Shown: positions 25,870 through 35,130 of the stretch, piece after piece
Position numbering within the stretch: the first letter of the stretch is position 1
Layout of the letters: every line of letters begins with the position of its first letter
NCBI GenBank assembly: GCA_947495775.1
Contig: CANMAQ010000005.1
Coordinates: forward strand, 124,001-188,000
Length of the DNA stretch: 64,000 bases
Source of the DNA: Jejuia algarum
Lineage (GTDB): Bacteria > Bacteroidota > Bacteroidia > Flavobacteriales > Flavobacteriaceae
Direction: 5' to 3'
Made by a program: the position numbers and the translations under genes
The notes under the pieces: model-generated
Databases searched by the model: none
Told to the model about the DNA's origin: nothing
The model's input: the letters and a program-made list of their open reading frames with translations, nothing else

Positions 25870-26700
25870 ATGAAACACGTTTTTAGCATCCTTATGTTAG
25901 TTTGCAGTCTTACTGCTTGTAGTGAGTATCAAAAGGTTTTTAAGTCTGACGATACTGCGGCCAAGTATAAGCTAGGAGACTCTTTGTATACCTTAGGTAG
26001 ATATGAAAAAGCAAATAAGTTATTTGCGCAAATTGTACCAAAATACAAAGGGAAGCCCCAAGCCGAAAAATTAATGTTTTTGTATGCCAATACATTTTAC
26101 AAAACGAGAGACTATTATGTTTCGGGATACCAGTTTGAACGTTTTGTATCGAGCTACCCTAAAAGCGAAAAACGAGAGGAAGCTGCTTTTTTAAGTGCTA
26201 AGAGCTATTCTAAATTATCTCCAAGCTATTCTAAAGATCAAAAAGAAACCAAAGACGCTATCGAAAAATTGCAGGAATTTATTAATGTATACCCTAATTC
26301 AGAGTATTTGGCAGAGGCCAATACCATGATAAAGGCGTTAGATTATAAATTAGAACGCAAAGCATTTGAAATAGCCAAACAGTACAATACCATATCAGAT
26401 TTTAAAGCATCGATAAATGCTTTTGATAATTTTGCTTATAAATTCCCAGGATCTTCATTACGCGAGGATGCTTATTTTTACAGATTAGACGCAGCCTATA
26501 AATTAGCAGTTAATAGTATAGAATTTAAAAAATCAAGCAATGGAGCTATTATAGCTCTTAAAAAAACAAGGTTAGAAGCAGCTAAGGAATATTACGATGT
26601 TTTAAAAAAGGCATATCCTAGTTCTAAATATATAGAACAAGCTGAAGAGATGGCCATTGTCATACATAAAGAATTAGAAGCGTACAGCGCTAAAAGTTAA
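25870..26700 (+). CDS. bamD: Outer membrane assembly lipoprotein BamD
   Basis: Lipoprotein partner of BamA in inserting beta-barrel proteins into the outer membrane. It has 276 residues, lipobox LTAC with Cys18, then five TPR-like helical repeats, with the typical SDDTAAKYKLGDSLYTLGRYEKA, YYVSGYQFERFVSSYPKS and FINVYPNSEYLAEA. It leads the conserved Bacteroidota run bamD-rpoZ-coaBC-porD-recN, and is 10 bp ahead of rpoZ. The promoter is probably the TAATTTTG box upstream. Confidence 0.95.
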   Translation: MKHVFSILMLVCSLTACSEYQKVFKSDDTAAKYKLGDSLYTLGRYEKANKLFAQIVPKYKGKPQAEKLMFLYANTFYKTRDYYVSGYQFERFVSSYPKSEKREEAAFLSAKSYSKLSPSYSKDQKETKDAIEKLQEFINVYPNSEYLAEANTMIKALDYKLERKAFEIAKQYNTISDFKASINAFDNFAYKFPGSSLREDAYFYRLDAAYKLAVNSIEFKKSSNGAIIALKKTRLEAAKEYYDVLKKAYPSSKYIEQAEEMAIVIHKELEAYSAKS

Positions 26701-26710
26701 TATACAAATT

Positions 26711-27034
26711 ATGGATTTAAAGAAAACTACTGCACCAGTAAACACCGTAACTTACGATAGAAATCAAATAGATGAGCCTACAGAAAACATCTATGAATCT
26801 ATTTCTATTATAGCAAGACGCGCAGAGCAAATCAATACAGAGATTAAAAAAGAGCTTATTGATAAGTTAGAAGAGTTTGCAACTTATAATGATAGTTTAG
26901 AAGAGATTTTTGAAAATAAAGAGCAAATTGAAGTTTCTAAGTTTTATGAAAAATTACCTAAGCCTCACGCTTTAGCAGTACAGGAATGGTTAACAGATAA
27001 AGTATATTTTAGAAATACAGAAGAAGACGCTTAA
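26711..27034 (+). CDS. rpoZ: RNA polymerase omega subunit (RpoZ)
   Basis: 107 residues, Bacteroidota form of omega. The core is NIYESISIIARRAEQINTE, which corresponds to the omega motif where the subunit wraps the beta-prime C-terminus, followed by an acidic tail. Its position directly behind bamD and before coaBC is the standard arrangement in this phylum and supports the call, since sequence similarity to proteobacterial omega is weak. 149 bp separate it from coaBC. Confidence 0.9.
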   Translation: MDLKKTTAPVNTVTYDRNQIDEPTENIYESISIIARRAEQINTEIKKELIDKLEEFATYNDSLEEIFENKEQIEVSKFYEKLPKPHALAVQEWLTDKVYFRNTEEDA

Positions 27035-27183
27035 TAATTCTATAAAGCATCAACTTTTGAGGTGAATTTTAAAATTGCCAGTCCTTATTATAACGTAAAG
27101 GCATACGATAGATTTAGACTTTATCGTTTTGATGTGTTTTACAAACAAAATAATTTCAGAATACACCTCACTAATATTAACAT

Positions 27184-28395
27184 ATGAGTATACTTAGCGG
27201 CAAGAACGTACTGTTAGGAATTACAGCGGGTATTGCCGCTTATAAGACTGCAGCATTAGTTAGATTATTTGTAAAATCAGGAGCACAAGTAAAAGTGGTT
27301 ATGACGCCTGCTTCAAAAGATTTTATAACTCCACTTACCTTATCCACATTATCCAAAAACCCTGTTTACAGTTCTTTTACAAACGAGGATGACGAAACAG
27401 CAGTATGGAATAACCACGTAGATTTAGCCATTTGGGCAGATCTTTTTGTGGTTGCACCTGCAACGGCAAATAGTTTGTCTAAAATGGCTAATGGGAATTC
27501 AGATAATTTTTTATTAGCGACTTACCTGTCTGCAAAATGTCCTGTATATTTTGCACCAGCGATGGATTTGGACATGTACAAACATGATTCAACCAAAGCA
27601 TCGTTTGAAAAACTAGAAGCTTTTGGAAATATAATGATTCCAGCAGCTAGTGGTGAATTGGCTAGTGGACTTGTTGGCGAAGGACGAATGGCAGAACCAG
27701 AAGATATTGTAACCTTTATAGAAAACGATATTTTAGACAAACTGCCTTTAAGAGGCAAAAAGGTTTTATTGACAGCTGGTCCTACTTATGAAGCTATAGA
27801 TCCAGTACGTTTTATAGGCAACCATTCTAGTGGCAAGATGGGGTTTGAAATCGCGAAGGCAGCCGCTAATTTAGGAGCAGAAGTTACGTTAATAACAGGG
27901 CCTACGAATCAAAGTGTAGCCCATAGTTTTATTAATGTTATCCCTGTTGTTAGTGCAGAAGACATGTACCAGGAGGTACATAAGTATTATGAAGCTACCG
28001 ATGTGGCAATATTGTCGGCAGCAGTAGCCGATTTTAAGCCAATGGTCGTAGCTCAACAAAAAATAAAAAAGAAATCAGATACTCTAACCATAGAATTAGA
28101 ACGTACTAAAGACATATTAGCGTCTTTAGGGGCCGCTAAAAAGCATCAATTCTTGGTAGGATTTGCTTTAGAGACCAATAATGAATTGGAAAATGCGAAA
28201 GGCAAGTTAGAACGCAAGCATTTAAATTTAATTGTTTTAAATTCGTTGCAAGATAAAGGTGCTGGTTTTAAAGGGGATACTAATAAAGTGACCTTTATTG
28301 ATAATAAAAGCAACATAACGGAGTTTGAATTAAAGTCAAAGGCCGAAGTTGCCGAAGATTTGTTAAACGAAATAGTAAAGCACATACATGCGTAA
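27184..28395 (+). CDS. coaBC: Bifunctional CoaBC: PPC decarboxylase / phosphopantothenate-cysteine ligase
   Basis: Two consecutive steps of coenzyme A synthesis: ligates cysteine to 4'-phosphopantothenate, then decarboxylates the product. The 403 residues hold the N-terminal flavoprotein decarboxylase domain (about 1-180; GITAGIAAYKTAALVR, VVAPATANSLSKMANG, and PAMDLDMY for the substrate Met) and the C-terminal ligase domain (LLTAGPTYEAIDPVRFI, NHSSGKMG, SAAVADFKP). Overlaps porD by 8 bases. The final CoA enzyme coaE is downstream in the window and panB upstream, in separate operons. Confidence 0.96.
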   Translation: MSILSGKNVLLGITAGIAAYKTAALVRLFVKSGAQVKVVMTPASKDFITPLTLSTLSKNPVYSSFTNEDDETAVWNNHVDLAIWADLFVVAPATANSLSKMANGNSDNFLLATYLSAKCPVYFAPAMDLDMYKHDSTKASFEKLEAFGNIMIPAASGELASGLVGEGRMAEPEDIVTFIENDILDKLPLRGKKVLLTAGPTYEAIDPVRFIGNHSSGKMGFEIAKAAANLGAEVTLITGPTNQSVAHSFINVIPVVSAEDMYQEVHKYYEATDVAILSAAVADFKPMVVAQQKIKKKSDTLTIELERTKDILASLGAAKKHQFLVGFALETNNELENAKGKLERKHLNLIVLNSLQDKGAGFKGDTNKVTFIDNKSNITEFELKSKAEVAEDLLNEIVKHIHA

Positions 28396-29275
28396 TTTAT
28401 TAATACTTCTTTGTTTTTGCTTGAGCTGTGTTTTAAGCGCTCAAGAACTTAATTGTACTGTTGTTGTTAACGCAGAACAAACTGGAAATGAGAATTTACA
28501 GATTTTTAAAAATCTTGAAAAGCAACTCACAGAGTTTATTAATAATACCAAATGGACTAAAAAAACATTTGCGCCACAGGAATTGATAAACTGTAGCATG
28601 AATATCATTATTTCAGAATACAGTGGTGAGACCTTCAATGCCTCAATACAAGTACAATCTTCTCGTCCAATATATGGATCTTCTTATAGCTCTCCCATAT
28701 ATAACCTTAATGATCAAGATTTCACGTTTAATTATTTGGAGTTTCAAAACTTAATTTACAATCCAACACAATACACTTCTAATCTCATCTCTGTTATAGC
28801 ATTTCATATCTATATGATTTTAGGCTTAGATGGCGATTCTTATGAAAAAGATGGCGGACAAATTTATTACAAACAAGCCCAAACCATTTTAAATTATTCA
28901 CAACAAGAAAACTTTAGAGGATGGAAGTTAGAAGACGGTTTACAAAGCCGTTTTGTACTTATAGATAACGTATTAGCGACGACATTTAAAGAATTTAGAA
29001 ACGTAATTTACGAGTACCACCGGTTAGGCTTAGATGTCATGGGAGAAGACCCAAAAACAGGCAAAGGCCAAATTGCAACCAGTTTAGTGAAGTTTAAAGC
29101 ACTAAATAGTAGACGACCTAATTCTTTTTTACTACGTACATTTTTTGATGCAAAAGCCTCAGAAATCGAACAGATTTATTCTGGAGGCCCTAAAGTAAAT
29201 ATTGCAACCCTAAAAGATGTTTTACAAAAAGTAGCGCCTTTGCATTCCAGCAAATGGCGAAATATTACCTTTTAA
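28388..29275 (+). CDS. porD: Type IX secretion protein PorD-like (DUF4835)
   Basis: 295 residues with a signal peptide (MRNLLILLCFCLSCVLSAQ). The mature part starts ELNCTVVVNAEQTGNENLQIF and contains IAFHIYMILGLDGDSYEKDGG and SFLLRTFFDAKASEI, typical of the DUF4835 family to which PorD of the type IX secretion system belongs. Type IX secretion exports surface proteins and gliding adhesins in this phylum. The place between coaBC and recN is conserved in Flavobacteriaceae. The role of PorD itself is poorly defined; periplasmic location is inferred from the signal peptide. Confidence 0.88.
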   Translation: MRNLLILLCFCLSCVLSAQELNCTVVVNAEQTGNENLQIFKNLEKQLTEFINNTKWTKKTFAPQELINCSMNIIISEYSGETFNASIQVQSSRPIYGSSYSSPIYNLNDQDFTFNYLEFQNLIYNPTQYTSNLISVIAFHIYMILGLDGDSYEKDGGQIYYKQAQTILNYSQQENFRGWKLEDGLQSRFVLIDNVLATTFKEFRNVIYEYHRLGLDVMGEDPKTGKGQIATSLVKFKALNSRRPNSFLLRTFFDAKASEIEQIYSGGPKVNIATLKDVLQKVAPLHSSKWRNITF

Positions 29276-29367
29276 AGTAAATTTGCGCTTTGTGTGACTA
29301 GTGCATCCCTTTTTTGGGCAAGACAAATAATATTGATTTTCTATTTTTAAGCGCTGCAAAAGATGTT

Positions 29368-29375
29368 TATTTTTG
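29368..29375 (+). promoter_or_regulatory. TAnnTTTG box upstream of recN
   Basis: TATTTTTG matches the -7 consensus, 22 bases before the recN start codon. Only a T-rich block is found in place of the -33 element. Confidence 0.45.
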
Positions 29376-29397
29376 TAGCTTACCAGACTTCTAATTT

Positions 29398-31050
29398 ATG
29401 CTTACAGCACTAACGATCAAAAATTACGCACTAATAGATCACTTACAAGTCGATTTTAATAGTGGATTTACTATAATAACAGGAGAAACAGGTGCCGGTA
29501 AATCTATTTTACTAGGAGGCTTGTCTTTAATTTTAGGAAAACGAGCCGATTTAAGCAGTTTAAAAGATCCAGAAACAAAATGCATTATAGAGGCTGTTTT
29601 CGATATTTCTAATTACCATCTTAAATCATTGTTTAAACGCGAAGATTTAGATTACGAACCACAAACCATAATAAGGCGCGAAATTTTACCCTCGGGGAAA
29701 TCAAGAGCCTTTGTTAATGATTCTCCAGTAAACTTGTCAAGCCTTCAACTGTTAGGCAGTCAGCTTATCGATATCCATTCGCAACACCAAACGCTTCAAC
29801 TTACAGAAAATACGTTTCAGTTTCAAGTGGTAGATGCTTTAGCGAAAACACAAAAAGACCTTAAGCGCTATACAGATGATTTAAAAGAATACAAAAAAGC
29901 AGAACAGGACCTGCAAGCTTTGTTAGATTTGAAATCTGAAGCCGTAAAAGAGCACGATTACAATACCTTTTTACTGCAGGAACTTGTCGAAGCGCAACTG
30001 GTCGAAGGCGATTTAGAAGCTTTAGAAATCGAATATGAAACTCTAAATAATATAGGCGCAGTAAAAGAACGTTTGTCTGAAGCAAATCAACTTTTAAGTG
30101 AAGAACAAATAGGAGCCATAACGACATTAACACGTTTAAAAGGCACACTAGAAAAATTAACACAGGTCTCTACTACTTACGATTCTTTATTTGAAAGAGT
30201 ACAAAGCTGTTGTATAGAAATCGATGATATCTATGCAGAAGTAGACGCCTTACAAGACCGTGTAGAAGCAGACCCTAACCGTTTGGAAACGGTTAGCTCT
30301 AGATTACAAGTTTTAAATGGCTTATTGCAAAAGCACCAGGTTGTCACTGTATCCGAACTTATTTTGCTTAGAGACGCATTAACAGAAAAAGTTGGAGTTA
30401 CCGAAAACTTAGATGAGGCTATTTTAGCGAAAGAAGCGGAAATTTCTAAGCGCGCAGCAGCCTTAGATCATATAGCGCAAACGCTACATGAAAAACGAAC
30501 AAAAGCGATTCCAAGTTTATTAAAACAATTGCAAAAGATTCTTATAGATTTAGGAATGCCTAATGCGACATTTAAAATCGGGGTTGAAGCGAGTGCAACG
30601 TATCAATCTAATGGAAAAGACATTCTAGAGTTTTTGTTTTCGGCCAATAAAGGAGGACAATTTAATGCGCTTAAGAAAGCAGCTTCAGGAGGAGAATTAT
30701 CGCGTATCATGTTGGCTATAAAACTTATATTGTCGAAATACATACAGTTACCAACCATTATGTTTGATGAAATTGATACCGGAGTTTCTGGAGAAATATC
30801 GAATAAAATGGGTGATATTATGCTGCAAATGAGCGCTAATATGCAGGTGTTTTCCATAACACATTTACCACAGGTTGCAGCTAAAGGCCATGCTCATTTT
30901 AAAGTCTATAAAGAGGATGTCGCTCAAAAAACACAAACAAATTTAGTGCAATTAAATGCAGAAGAACGCGTTACCGAAATTGCCCAAATGTTAGGCGGCT
31001 TGGAATTAACATCTTCTGCTGTCGCACATGCTAAAGAATTACTGAATTAA
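29398..31050 (+). CDS. recN: DNA repair protein RecN
   Basis: SMC-like ATPase recruited to double-strand breaks. The 550 residues have an N-terminal half-ATPase with LTIKNYALIDHLQVDF and Walker A ITGETGAGKSILLGGLSL, long coiled coils (about 150-210 and 280-370), and the C-terminal half with the ABC signature ASGGELSRIMLAIK and Walker B TIMFDEIDTGVSGE. Normal length. Own promoter box upstream; the TPR gene begins 29 bp downstream with its own promoter-like box. Confidence 0.97.
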   Translation: MLTALTIKNYALIDHLQVDFNSGFTIITGETGAGKSILLGGLSLILGKRADLSSLKDPETKCIIEAVFDISNYHLKSLFKREDLDYEPQTIIRREILPSGKSRAFVNDSPVNLSSLQLLGSQLIDIHSQHQTLQLTENTFQFQVVDALAKTQKDLKRYTDDLKEYKKAEQDLQALLDLKSEAVKEHDYNTFLLQELVEAQLVEGDLEALEIEYETLNNIGAVKERLSEANQLLSEEQIGAITTLTRLKGTLEKLTQVSTTYDSLFERVQSCCIEIDDIYAEVDALQDRVEADPNRLETVSSRLQVLNGLLQKHQVVTVSELILLRDALTEKVGVTENLDEAILAKEAEISKRAAALDHIAQTLHEKRTKAIPSLLKQLQKILIDLGMPNATFKIGVEASATYQSNGKDILEFLFSANKGGQFNALKKAASGGELSRIMLAIKLILSKYIQLPTIMFDEIDTGVSGEISNKMGDIMLQMSANMQVFSITHLPQVAAKGHAHFKVYKEDVAQKTQTNLVQLNAEERVTEIAQMLGGLELTSSAVAHAKELLN

Positions 31051-31054
31051 TCAC

Positions 31055-31062
31055 TATATTTG
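31055..31062 (+). promoter_or_regulatory. TAnnTTTG box before the TPR gene
   Basis: TATATTTG, exact consensus for the -7 element, 17 bases upstream of the start codon at 31080. No TTG at a canonical distance. Confidence 0.45.
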
Positions 31063-31079
31063 ACCGCTTAAATTAGCGT

Positions 31080-31598
31080 ATGAACGGTTATAACGATCCA
31101 GAAGACATGTTGTTTGAAGTAGATGCCCTAATATCTGAAGAAAAGATAGTAGAGGCAAAAGCATTGCTTTATGAGGTTTTGGCCGATCATCCCGATTATG
31201 CCAAAGCACATAACCACTTAGGGTGGATTTACCACTATAAGATGACTAATTATACCAAGGCAGAGCGGCATTATAAATTAGCGTTAAGATATGCTAAAAA
31301 TTACCACTCTCCTTATGGTAATTACGCTTATTTTTTGATAGATAAAGGGAATTATGAAGATATGATTGCTTTTGGTTTACAGGCTTTAGATGTAGAGGAA
31401 TCTGATAAAGGTACTATTTATAACCAATTGGGAAAAGCGTACGAGTTAACATCGAATTTAGAAGCAGCCTACAAGCATTATAAAAAAGCCATCATGCATT
31501 CTACCGCAGCGAATTATATAGAAGAAATGCAGGCCTCTTTGCATCGTGTAAAAACAAAAATGAGTAGTTTTCAAAAAATTAAATTTTTATTCAAATAA
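31080..31598 (+). CDS. TPR-repeat protein
   Basis: 172 residues, no signal peptide. At least three tetratricopeptide repeats are visible, for example KAHNHLGWIYHYKMTNYTKAERHYKLA and then GTIYNQLGKAYEL with EAAYKHYKKAI, giving a helical protein-binding scaffold. The partner is unknown. It lies between recN and fabI, 27 bp before fabI, and could be cotranscribed with fabI. Cytosolic. Confidence 0.85.
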   Translation: MNGYNDPEDMLFEVDALISEEKIVEAKALLYEVLADHPDYAKAHNHLGWIYHYKMTNYTKAERHYKLALRYAKNYHSPYGNYAYFLIDKGNYEDMIAFGLQALDVEESDKGTIYNQLGKAYELTSNLEAAYKHYKKAIMHSTAANYIEEMQASLHRVKTKMSSFQKIKFLFK

Positions 31599-31625
31599 CA
31601 ATCATAAAAATATAAATCAATCCAT

Positions 31626-32444
31626 ATGTCTTATAACTTATTAAAAGGAAAGAAAGGAATTATTTTTGGAGCTTTAGATGCGAATTCTATTGCTTGGAAA
31701 ACAGCAGAACGTGTTCATGAAGAAGGCGGACAATTTGTGTTAACAAATGCACCAGTAGCGATGCGTATGGGACAAATTAATGAGTTAGCAGAAAAGACTG
31801 GATCTCAAATTATTCCTGCCGATGCAACTTCAGAAGAGGATTTGAAAAATTTAGTAGCGCAATCTATGGAAATCTTAGGTGGAAAAATAGATTTCGTATT
31901 GCACTCTATCGGGATGTCTATTAATGTGAGAAAAGGGAAGCATTATACCGATCAAAATTATGCATGGACGCAAAAAGGAACAGACGTTTCTGCTATGTCT
32001 TTTCATAAAGTGATGCAAACGCTTTATAAAGCAGATGCTATGAACGAATGGGGAAGTATCGTGGCTTTAAGTTATATGGCAGCACAACGTGTATTCCCAG
32101 ATTATAACGATATGGCAGACAATAAAGCTTACTTAGAAAGTATTGCTAGAAGTTTTGGATACTTCTTTGGTAGAGATAAAAAAGTGCGTGTAAATACCAT
32201 TTCGCAATCGCCAACACCTACAACAGCAGGAAGTGGTGTAAAAGGTTTTGATGGTTTTATATCTTATGCAGAAAAAATGTCTCCACTAGGTAATGCAACG
32301 GCTTTAGACTGTGCAAACTATACAGTGACTTTATTTAGTGATTTAACCAAACGTGTTACGTTACAAAACCTATACAATGATGGTGGTTTTAGTAATATGG
32401 GCGTAAGTGATGCCGTAATGAGTGCATTTGTAGGAGAAGAATAA
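31626..32444 (+). CDS. fabI: Enoyl-[acyl-carrier-protein] reductase (FabI)
   Basis: Reduces trans-2-enoyl-ACP, the last step of the fatty acid elongation cycle, using NADH. It has 272 residues of the divergent SDR class: KGIIFGALDANSIAWKTAE as nucleotide-binding segment (with the FabI-type spacing), VLHSIGMS, and the catalytic Tyr-x6-Lys in DYNDMADNKAYLE. TISQSPTPTTAGSGV replaces the more usual SAGPI(R)TLAA loop, a form seen in Bacteroidota. A strong terminator follows. Confidence 0.96.
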   Translation: MSYNLLKGKKGIIFGALDANSIAWKTAERVHEEGGQFVLTNAPVAMRMGQINELAEKTGSQIIPADATSEEDLKNLVAQSMEILGGKIDFVLHSIGMSINVRKGKHYTDQNYAWTQKGTDVSAMSFHKVMQTLYKADAMNEWGSIVALSYMAAQRVFPDYNDMADNKAYLESIARSFGYFFGRDKKVRVNTISQSPTPTTAGSGVKGFDGFISYAEKMSPLGNATALDCANYTVTLFSDLTKRVTLQNLYNDGGFSNMGVSDAVMSAFVGEE

Positions 32445-32469
32445 CTGTATTTTGCAGTATTTAATACTT

Positions 32470-32497
32470 AAGCCACCTTTATTAAGGTGGCTTTTTT
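32470..32497 (+). terminator. Rho-independent terminator of fabI
   Basis: Perfect 10-bp stem AAGCCACCTT / AAGGTGGCTT (32470-32479 and 32484-32493) with a four-base loop and a following T run. Confidence 0.93.
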
Positions 32498-32500
32498 AGT

Positions 32501-32508
32501 TACTTTTG
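32501..32508 (+). promoter_or_regulatory. TAnnTTTG box adjoining the glycosyltransferase start
   Basis: TACTTTTG, -7 consensus, ends four bases before the ATG at 32513 and directly follows the fabI terminator. If used, the transcript would be leaderless or nearly so. Confidence 0.45.
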
Positions 32509-32512
32509 TGAT

Positions 32513-33520
32513 ATGCAATTAGAGTACTCTTTTATTATTCCAGTGTACAATCGTCCAGACGAAGTTGAAGAACTTTTAGCGAGTTTTAAAGCTATGGATA
32601 CGACGATAGCTTACGAAATTGTGATTGTTGAAGATGGATCTACGCTGTCTTCTAAAGACGTTGTTAACGTGTACAGTACTCATCTCAATATATCTTATTT
32701 TTTTAAGGAGAATACAGGTCCTGGCGCGTCCCGAAATTATGGGATGCAGCACGCTAAAGGAAATTACTTTATTATTTTAGATAGTGATGTTATTTTGCCT
32801 TCAAATTATTTAAATGCGGTTTCTAAGAGTTTAGAACTAAATTATGTAGACTGTTTTGGTGGGCCAGATGGGGCACATGATTCGTTTTCAGATTTGCAAA
32901 AAGCGATTAATTTTTCGATGACTTCTTTTATAACGACAGGAGGTATAAGAGGGCGTAAAAGTGCAGTAGGTAAGTTTCAACCCAGAAGTTTTAATATGGG
33001 CTTGTCTAAAGCAGCTTTTTTAGCCTCTAAAGGTTTCGGGCGCATACATCCAGGAGAAGATCCCGACTTGTCCATACGGTTATGGAATTTAGGATTCGAA
33101 ACAAAGCTCATTCCAGAAGCAGTTGTGTACCATAAACGTAGAATTTCTTGGAAAAAATTTTACCAGCAGGTACGCAAGTTTGGTTTGGTACGGCCTATTT
33201 TAAATGCTTGGCATCCTCAAACTAAAAAGCTTACCTATTGGTTTCCTACAATGTTTATATTGGGTTTGGGTGTAGCAGTGGTATCGGCAATATGGGGTGT
33301 TTCTTTATTTTTGTTATGCTACGTCATTTATTTTACGACCGCCTTTTTACTGGCACTAGTAGTTACAAAACGTTTAAAAGTGGCTATCTTAGCATTACCA
33401 GCCATTGCTATTCAATTTTTGGGATATGGTTATGGGTTTTTAACAGCAACCTTAGCGGTTCAGGTTTTTAAGAAAGCACCCGAAGTTCGGTTTCCTAAGT
33501 TATTCTTTAAGTCGCGATGA
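32513..33520 (+). CDS. Family 2 glycosyltransferase with membrane tail
   Basis: 335 residues. GT-A fold at about 1-230: YSFIIPVYNRPDEVEELL, EIVIVEDGST, NTGPGASRNYGMQHAKG and the metal-binding DxD equivalent in ILDSDVILP; later GEDPDLSIRLWNLGFE is the acceptor-side motif. Two to three hydrophobic helices at about 245-320 anchor it to the inner membrane. It transfers a sugar from a nucleotide donor to a lipid or polysaccharide; the substrate cannot be read. It overlaps the YbbR-like gene by 4 bases. Confidence 0.92.
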   Translation: MQLEYSFIIPVYNRPDEVEELLASFKAMDTTIAYEIVIVEDGSTLSSKDVVNVYSTHLNISYFFKENTGPGASRNYGMQHAKGNYFIILDSDVILPSNYLNAVSKSLELNYVDCFGGPDGAHDSFSDLQKAINFSMTSFITTGGIRGRKSAVGKFQPRSFNMGLSKAAFLASKGFGRIHPGEDPDLSIRLWNLGFETKLIPEAVVYHKRRISWKKFYQQVRKFGLVRPILNAWHPQTKKLTYWFPTMFILGLGVAVVSAIWGVSLFLLCYVIYFTTAFLLALVVTKRLKVAILALPAIAIQFLGYGYGFLTATLAVQVFKKAPEVRFPKLFFKSR

Positions 33521-34482
33521 TACAAAAACTAAAACGAGAACTTATTAAAACGATTAAAAGCGGACGGCTTAATGTCTTCGCTGTGTTTTTAATATCATCG
33601 TTTGTCATCTTGATATTCACAAAATTATCAAAGACCTATACAAATACGATTACGTTTCAAATTGAAAAAACAGGGATACCGGAAGATAAAATTATTTTAA
33701 ATGATACCACACATCAATTACAAGTCACACTTAAAACACATGGCTTTAAATGGTTTAAGTATTACATGTCTACCCCTAAAATAGCGATAGATTTTTCTAA
33801 AGATGTTTATGTAGCGAAAGGGGCGTATATCTTTACAAAATCGGCAGCATACTTAAATAAAAAAAAACAGTTTCAAAATCAAATAACGCTTCTTAGTACA
33901 AGTCCAGATACGCTGTTCTTTCGCTATGATACCAATTTGGTAAAACGCATTCCTGTAGCAGCTCAAACAACAATAAGCTTTACACCAGGCTATAATACTT
34001 ATGACACGCTTAAACCTACACCAGATTCTGTAACAGTAATAGGCCCTCATGAGGTGGTTTCAAAATTAGAAATGCTTAAAACAGAACCTGTAACCTTTAA
34101 AGACATAAAAAGCCCCATACATAGAACAGTAAGACTCATATTACCAGAAAACGATCAAGGGCTTAAATTTTCGGTGGCTCAAGTTACGCTTAATGCGCAT
34201 GTAGAGAAATTTACAGAAGGTAATGTTAAAATCCCTATCACGGTACGCCATGTCCCAGAGGGCGTTACTCTTAATTATTTTCCGAAACAGTTAAGTGTAT
34301 CTTATTATACCAGTCTCAATAATTTTAAGGCGATCACACCAAAGGATTTTGAAATAGAATGTGATTTTAAGAAGGTTTCTCAAACCCAATCTTTTCTGGC
34401 ACCAGAGTTGGTAGCAGTACCCGAAAAAGTAAAACATGTAAAGTTGCACCAGAAGCAAGTAGAATTTATTATTTTAAAATGA
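33517..34482 (+). CDS. YbbR-domain (CdaR-like) membrane-anchored protein
   Basis: 321 residues with one N-terminal membrane segment (about 20-38, VFAVFLISSFVILIFT) and an extracytoplasmic part made of beta-rich YbbR-type repeats, for example PDSVTVIGPHEVVSKLEMLKT and LSVSYYTSLNNFKAITPKDF. YbbR proteins such as CdaR regulate the cyclic-di-AMP cyclase in Firmicutes; in Bacteroidota the protein is usually next to coaE, as here, and its partner is not established. It overlaps both neighbours by 4 bases, so the three genes are translationally coupled. Confidence 0.85.
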   Translation: MIQKLKRELIKTIKSGRLNVFAVFLISSFVILIFTKLSKTYTNTITFQIEKTGIPEDKIILNDTTHQLQVTLKTHGFKWFKYYMSTPKIAIDFSKDVYVAKGAYIFTKSAAYLNKKKQFQNQITLLSTSPDTLFFRYDTNLVKRIPVAAQTTISFTPGYNTYDTLKPTPDSVTVIGPHEVVSKLEMLKTEPVTFKDIKSPIHRTVRLILPENDQGLKFSVAQVTLNAHVEKFTEGNVKIPITVRHVPEGVTLNYFPKQLSVSYYTSLNNFKAITPKDFEIECDFKKVSQTQSFLAPELVAVPEKVKHVKLHQKQVEFIILK

Positions 34483-35066
34483 TAGTAGTAGGACTAACAG
34501 GAGGAATAGGTAGTGGTAAAACTACAGCAGCAAAAGCCTTTACGGCTATAGGTATTCCTGTGTACATCGCAGATATTGAAGCCAAACGATTAATGCACAA
34601 TTCTAAGGTTATAAAAACGCAACTTATAGAATTATTAGGAGAGGAGGCTTACAGCGATGGTGCTCTTAACAAGACCTATATTGCAGGTATTATTTTTAAT
34701 GATAAAACGTATTTAAGTAAAATGAATAGCATTGTGCACCCTAAGGTAGCGGCTCATTTTAAAGCATGGACAGCAAAGCAAAAAAGCCCTTATGTTATTA
34801 AAGAAGTAGCGGTACTGTTTGAAAATGGAGGCCATAAGCAATGCGATTATGTGGTGACCGTAACGGCACCTAAAGCGGTACGTATAGCACGTGTGATACA
34901 GCGCGATACTACAACGAAAGCACGTGTGGAAGCCATTATGAATAACCAGTGGGATGATGCTAAAAAAATAGCACATTCTCATTTTGTGATCACTAACGAC
35001 ACCTTAGCAAATTTAGAAGCACAAGTTGCCGATATTCATAAAGAACTCCTTTCTAAAGTACATTAA
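34479..35066 (+). CDS. coaE: Dephospho-CoA kinase (CoaE)
   Basis: Last step of coenzyme A synthesis, phosphorylating the 3'-OH of dephospho-CoA. It has 195 residues: P-loop GLTGGIGSGKTTAAKAF at the N-terminus, VYIADIEAKRLMH (substrate Asp), IVHPKV, and VVTVTAPKAVRIARVIQRD. Slightly short but complete. Translationally coupled to the YbbR-like gene (ATGA). Followed by a promoter for the two-component system. Confidence 0.95.
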   Translation: MIVVGLTGGIGSGKTTAAKAFTAIGIPVYIADIEAKRLMHNSKVIKTQLIELLGEEAYSDGALNKTYIAGIIFNDKTYLSKMNSIVHPKVAAHFKAWTAKQKSPYVIKEVAVLFENGGHKQCDYVVTVTAPKAVRIARVIQRDTTTKARVEAIMNNQWDDAKKIAHSHFVITNDTLANLEAQVADIHKELLSKVH

Positions 35067-35098
35067 AACCTTTTGTTAACGTTTGGTTAAATGCACTC

Positions 35099-35126
35099 TT
35101 GACTCAATGTTAAAATCTTAAATTTG
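35099..35126 (+). promoter_or_regulatory. Promoter of the two-component operon, leaderless layout
   Basis: TTG at 35099-35101 and TAAATTTG at 35119-35126, spacer 17, match the Bacteroidota consensus. The box ends four bases before the ATG at 35131, so transcription would start at about the start codon. Confidence 0.6.
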
Positions 35127-35130
35127 GCCA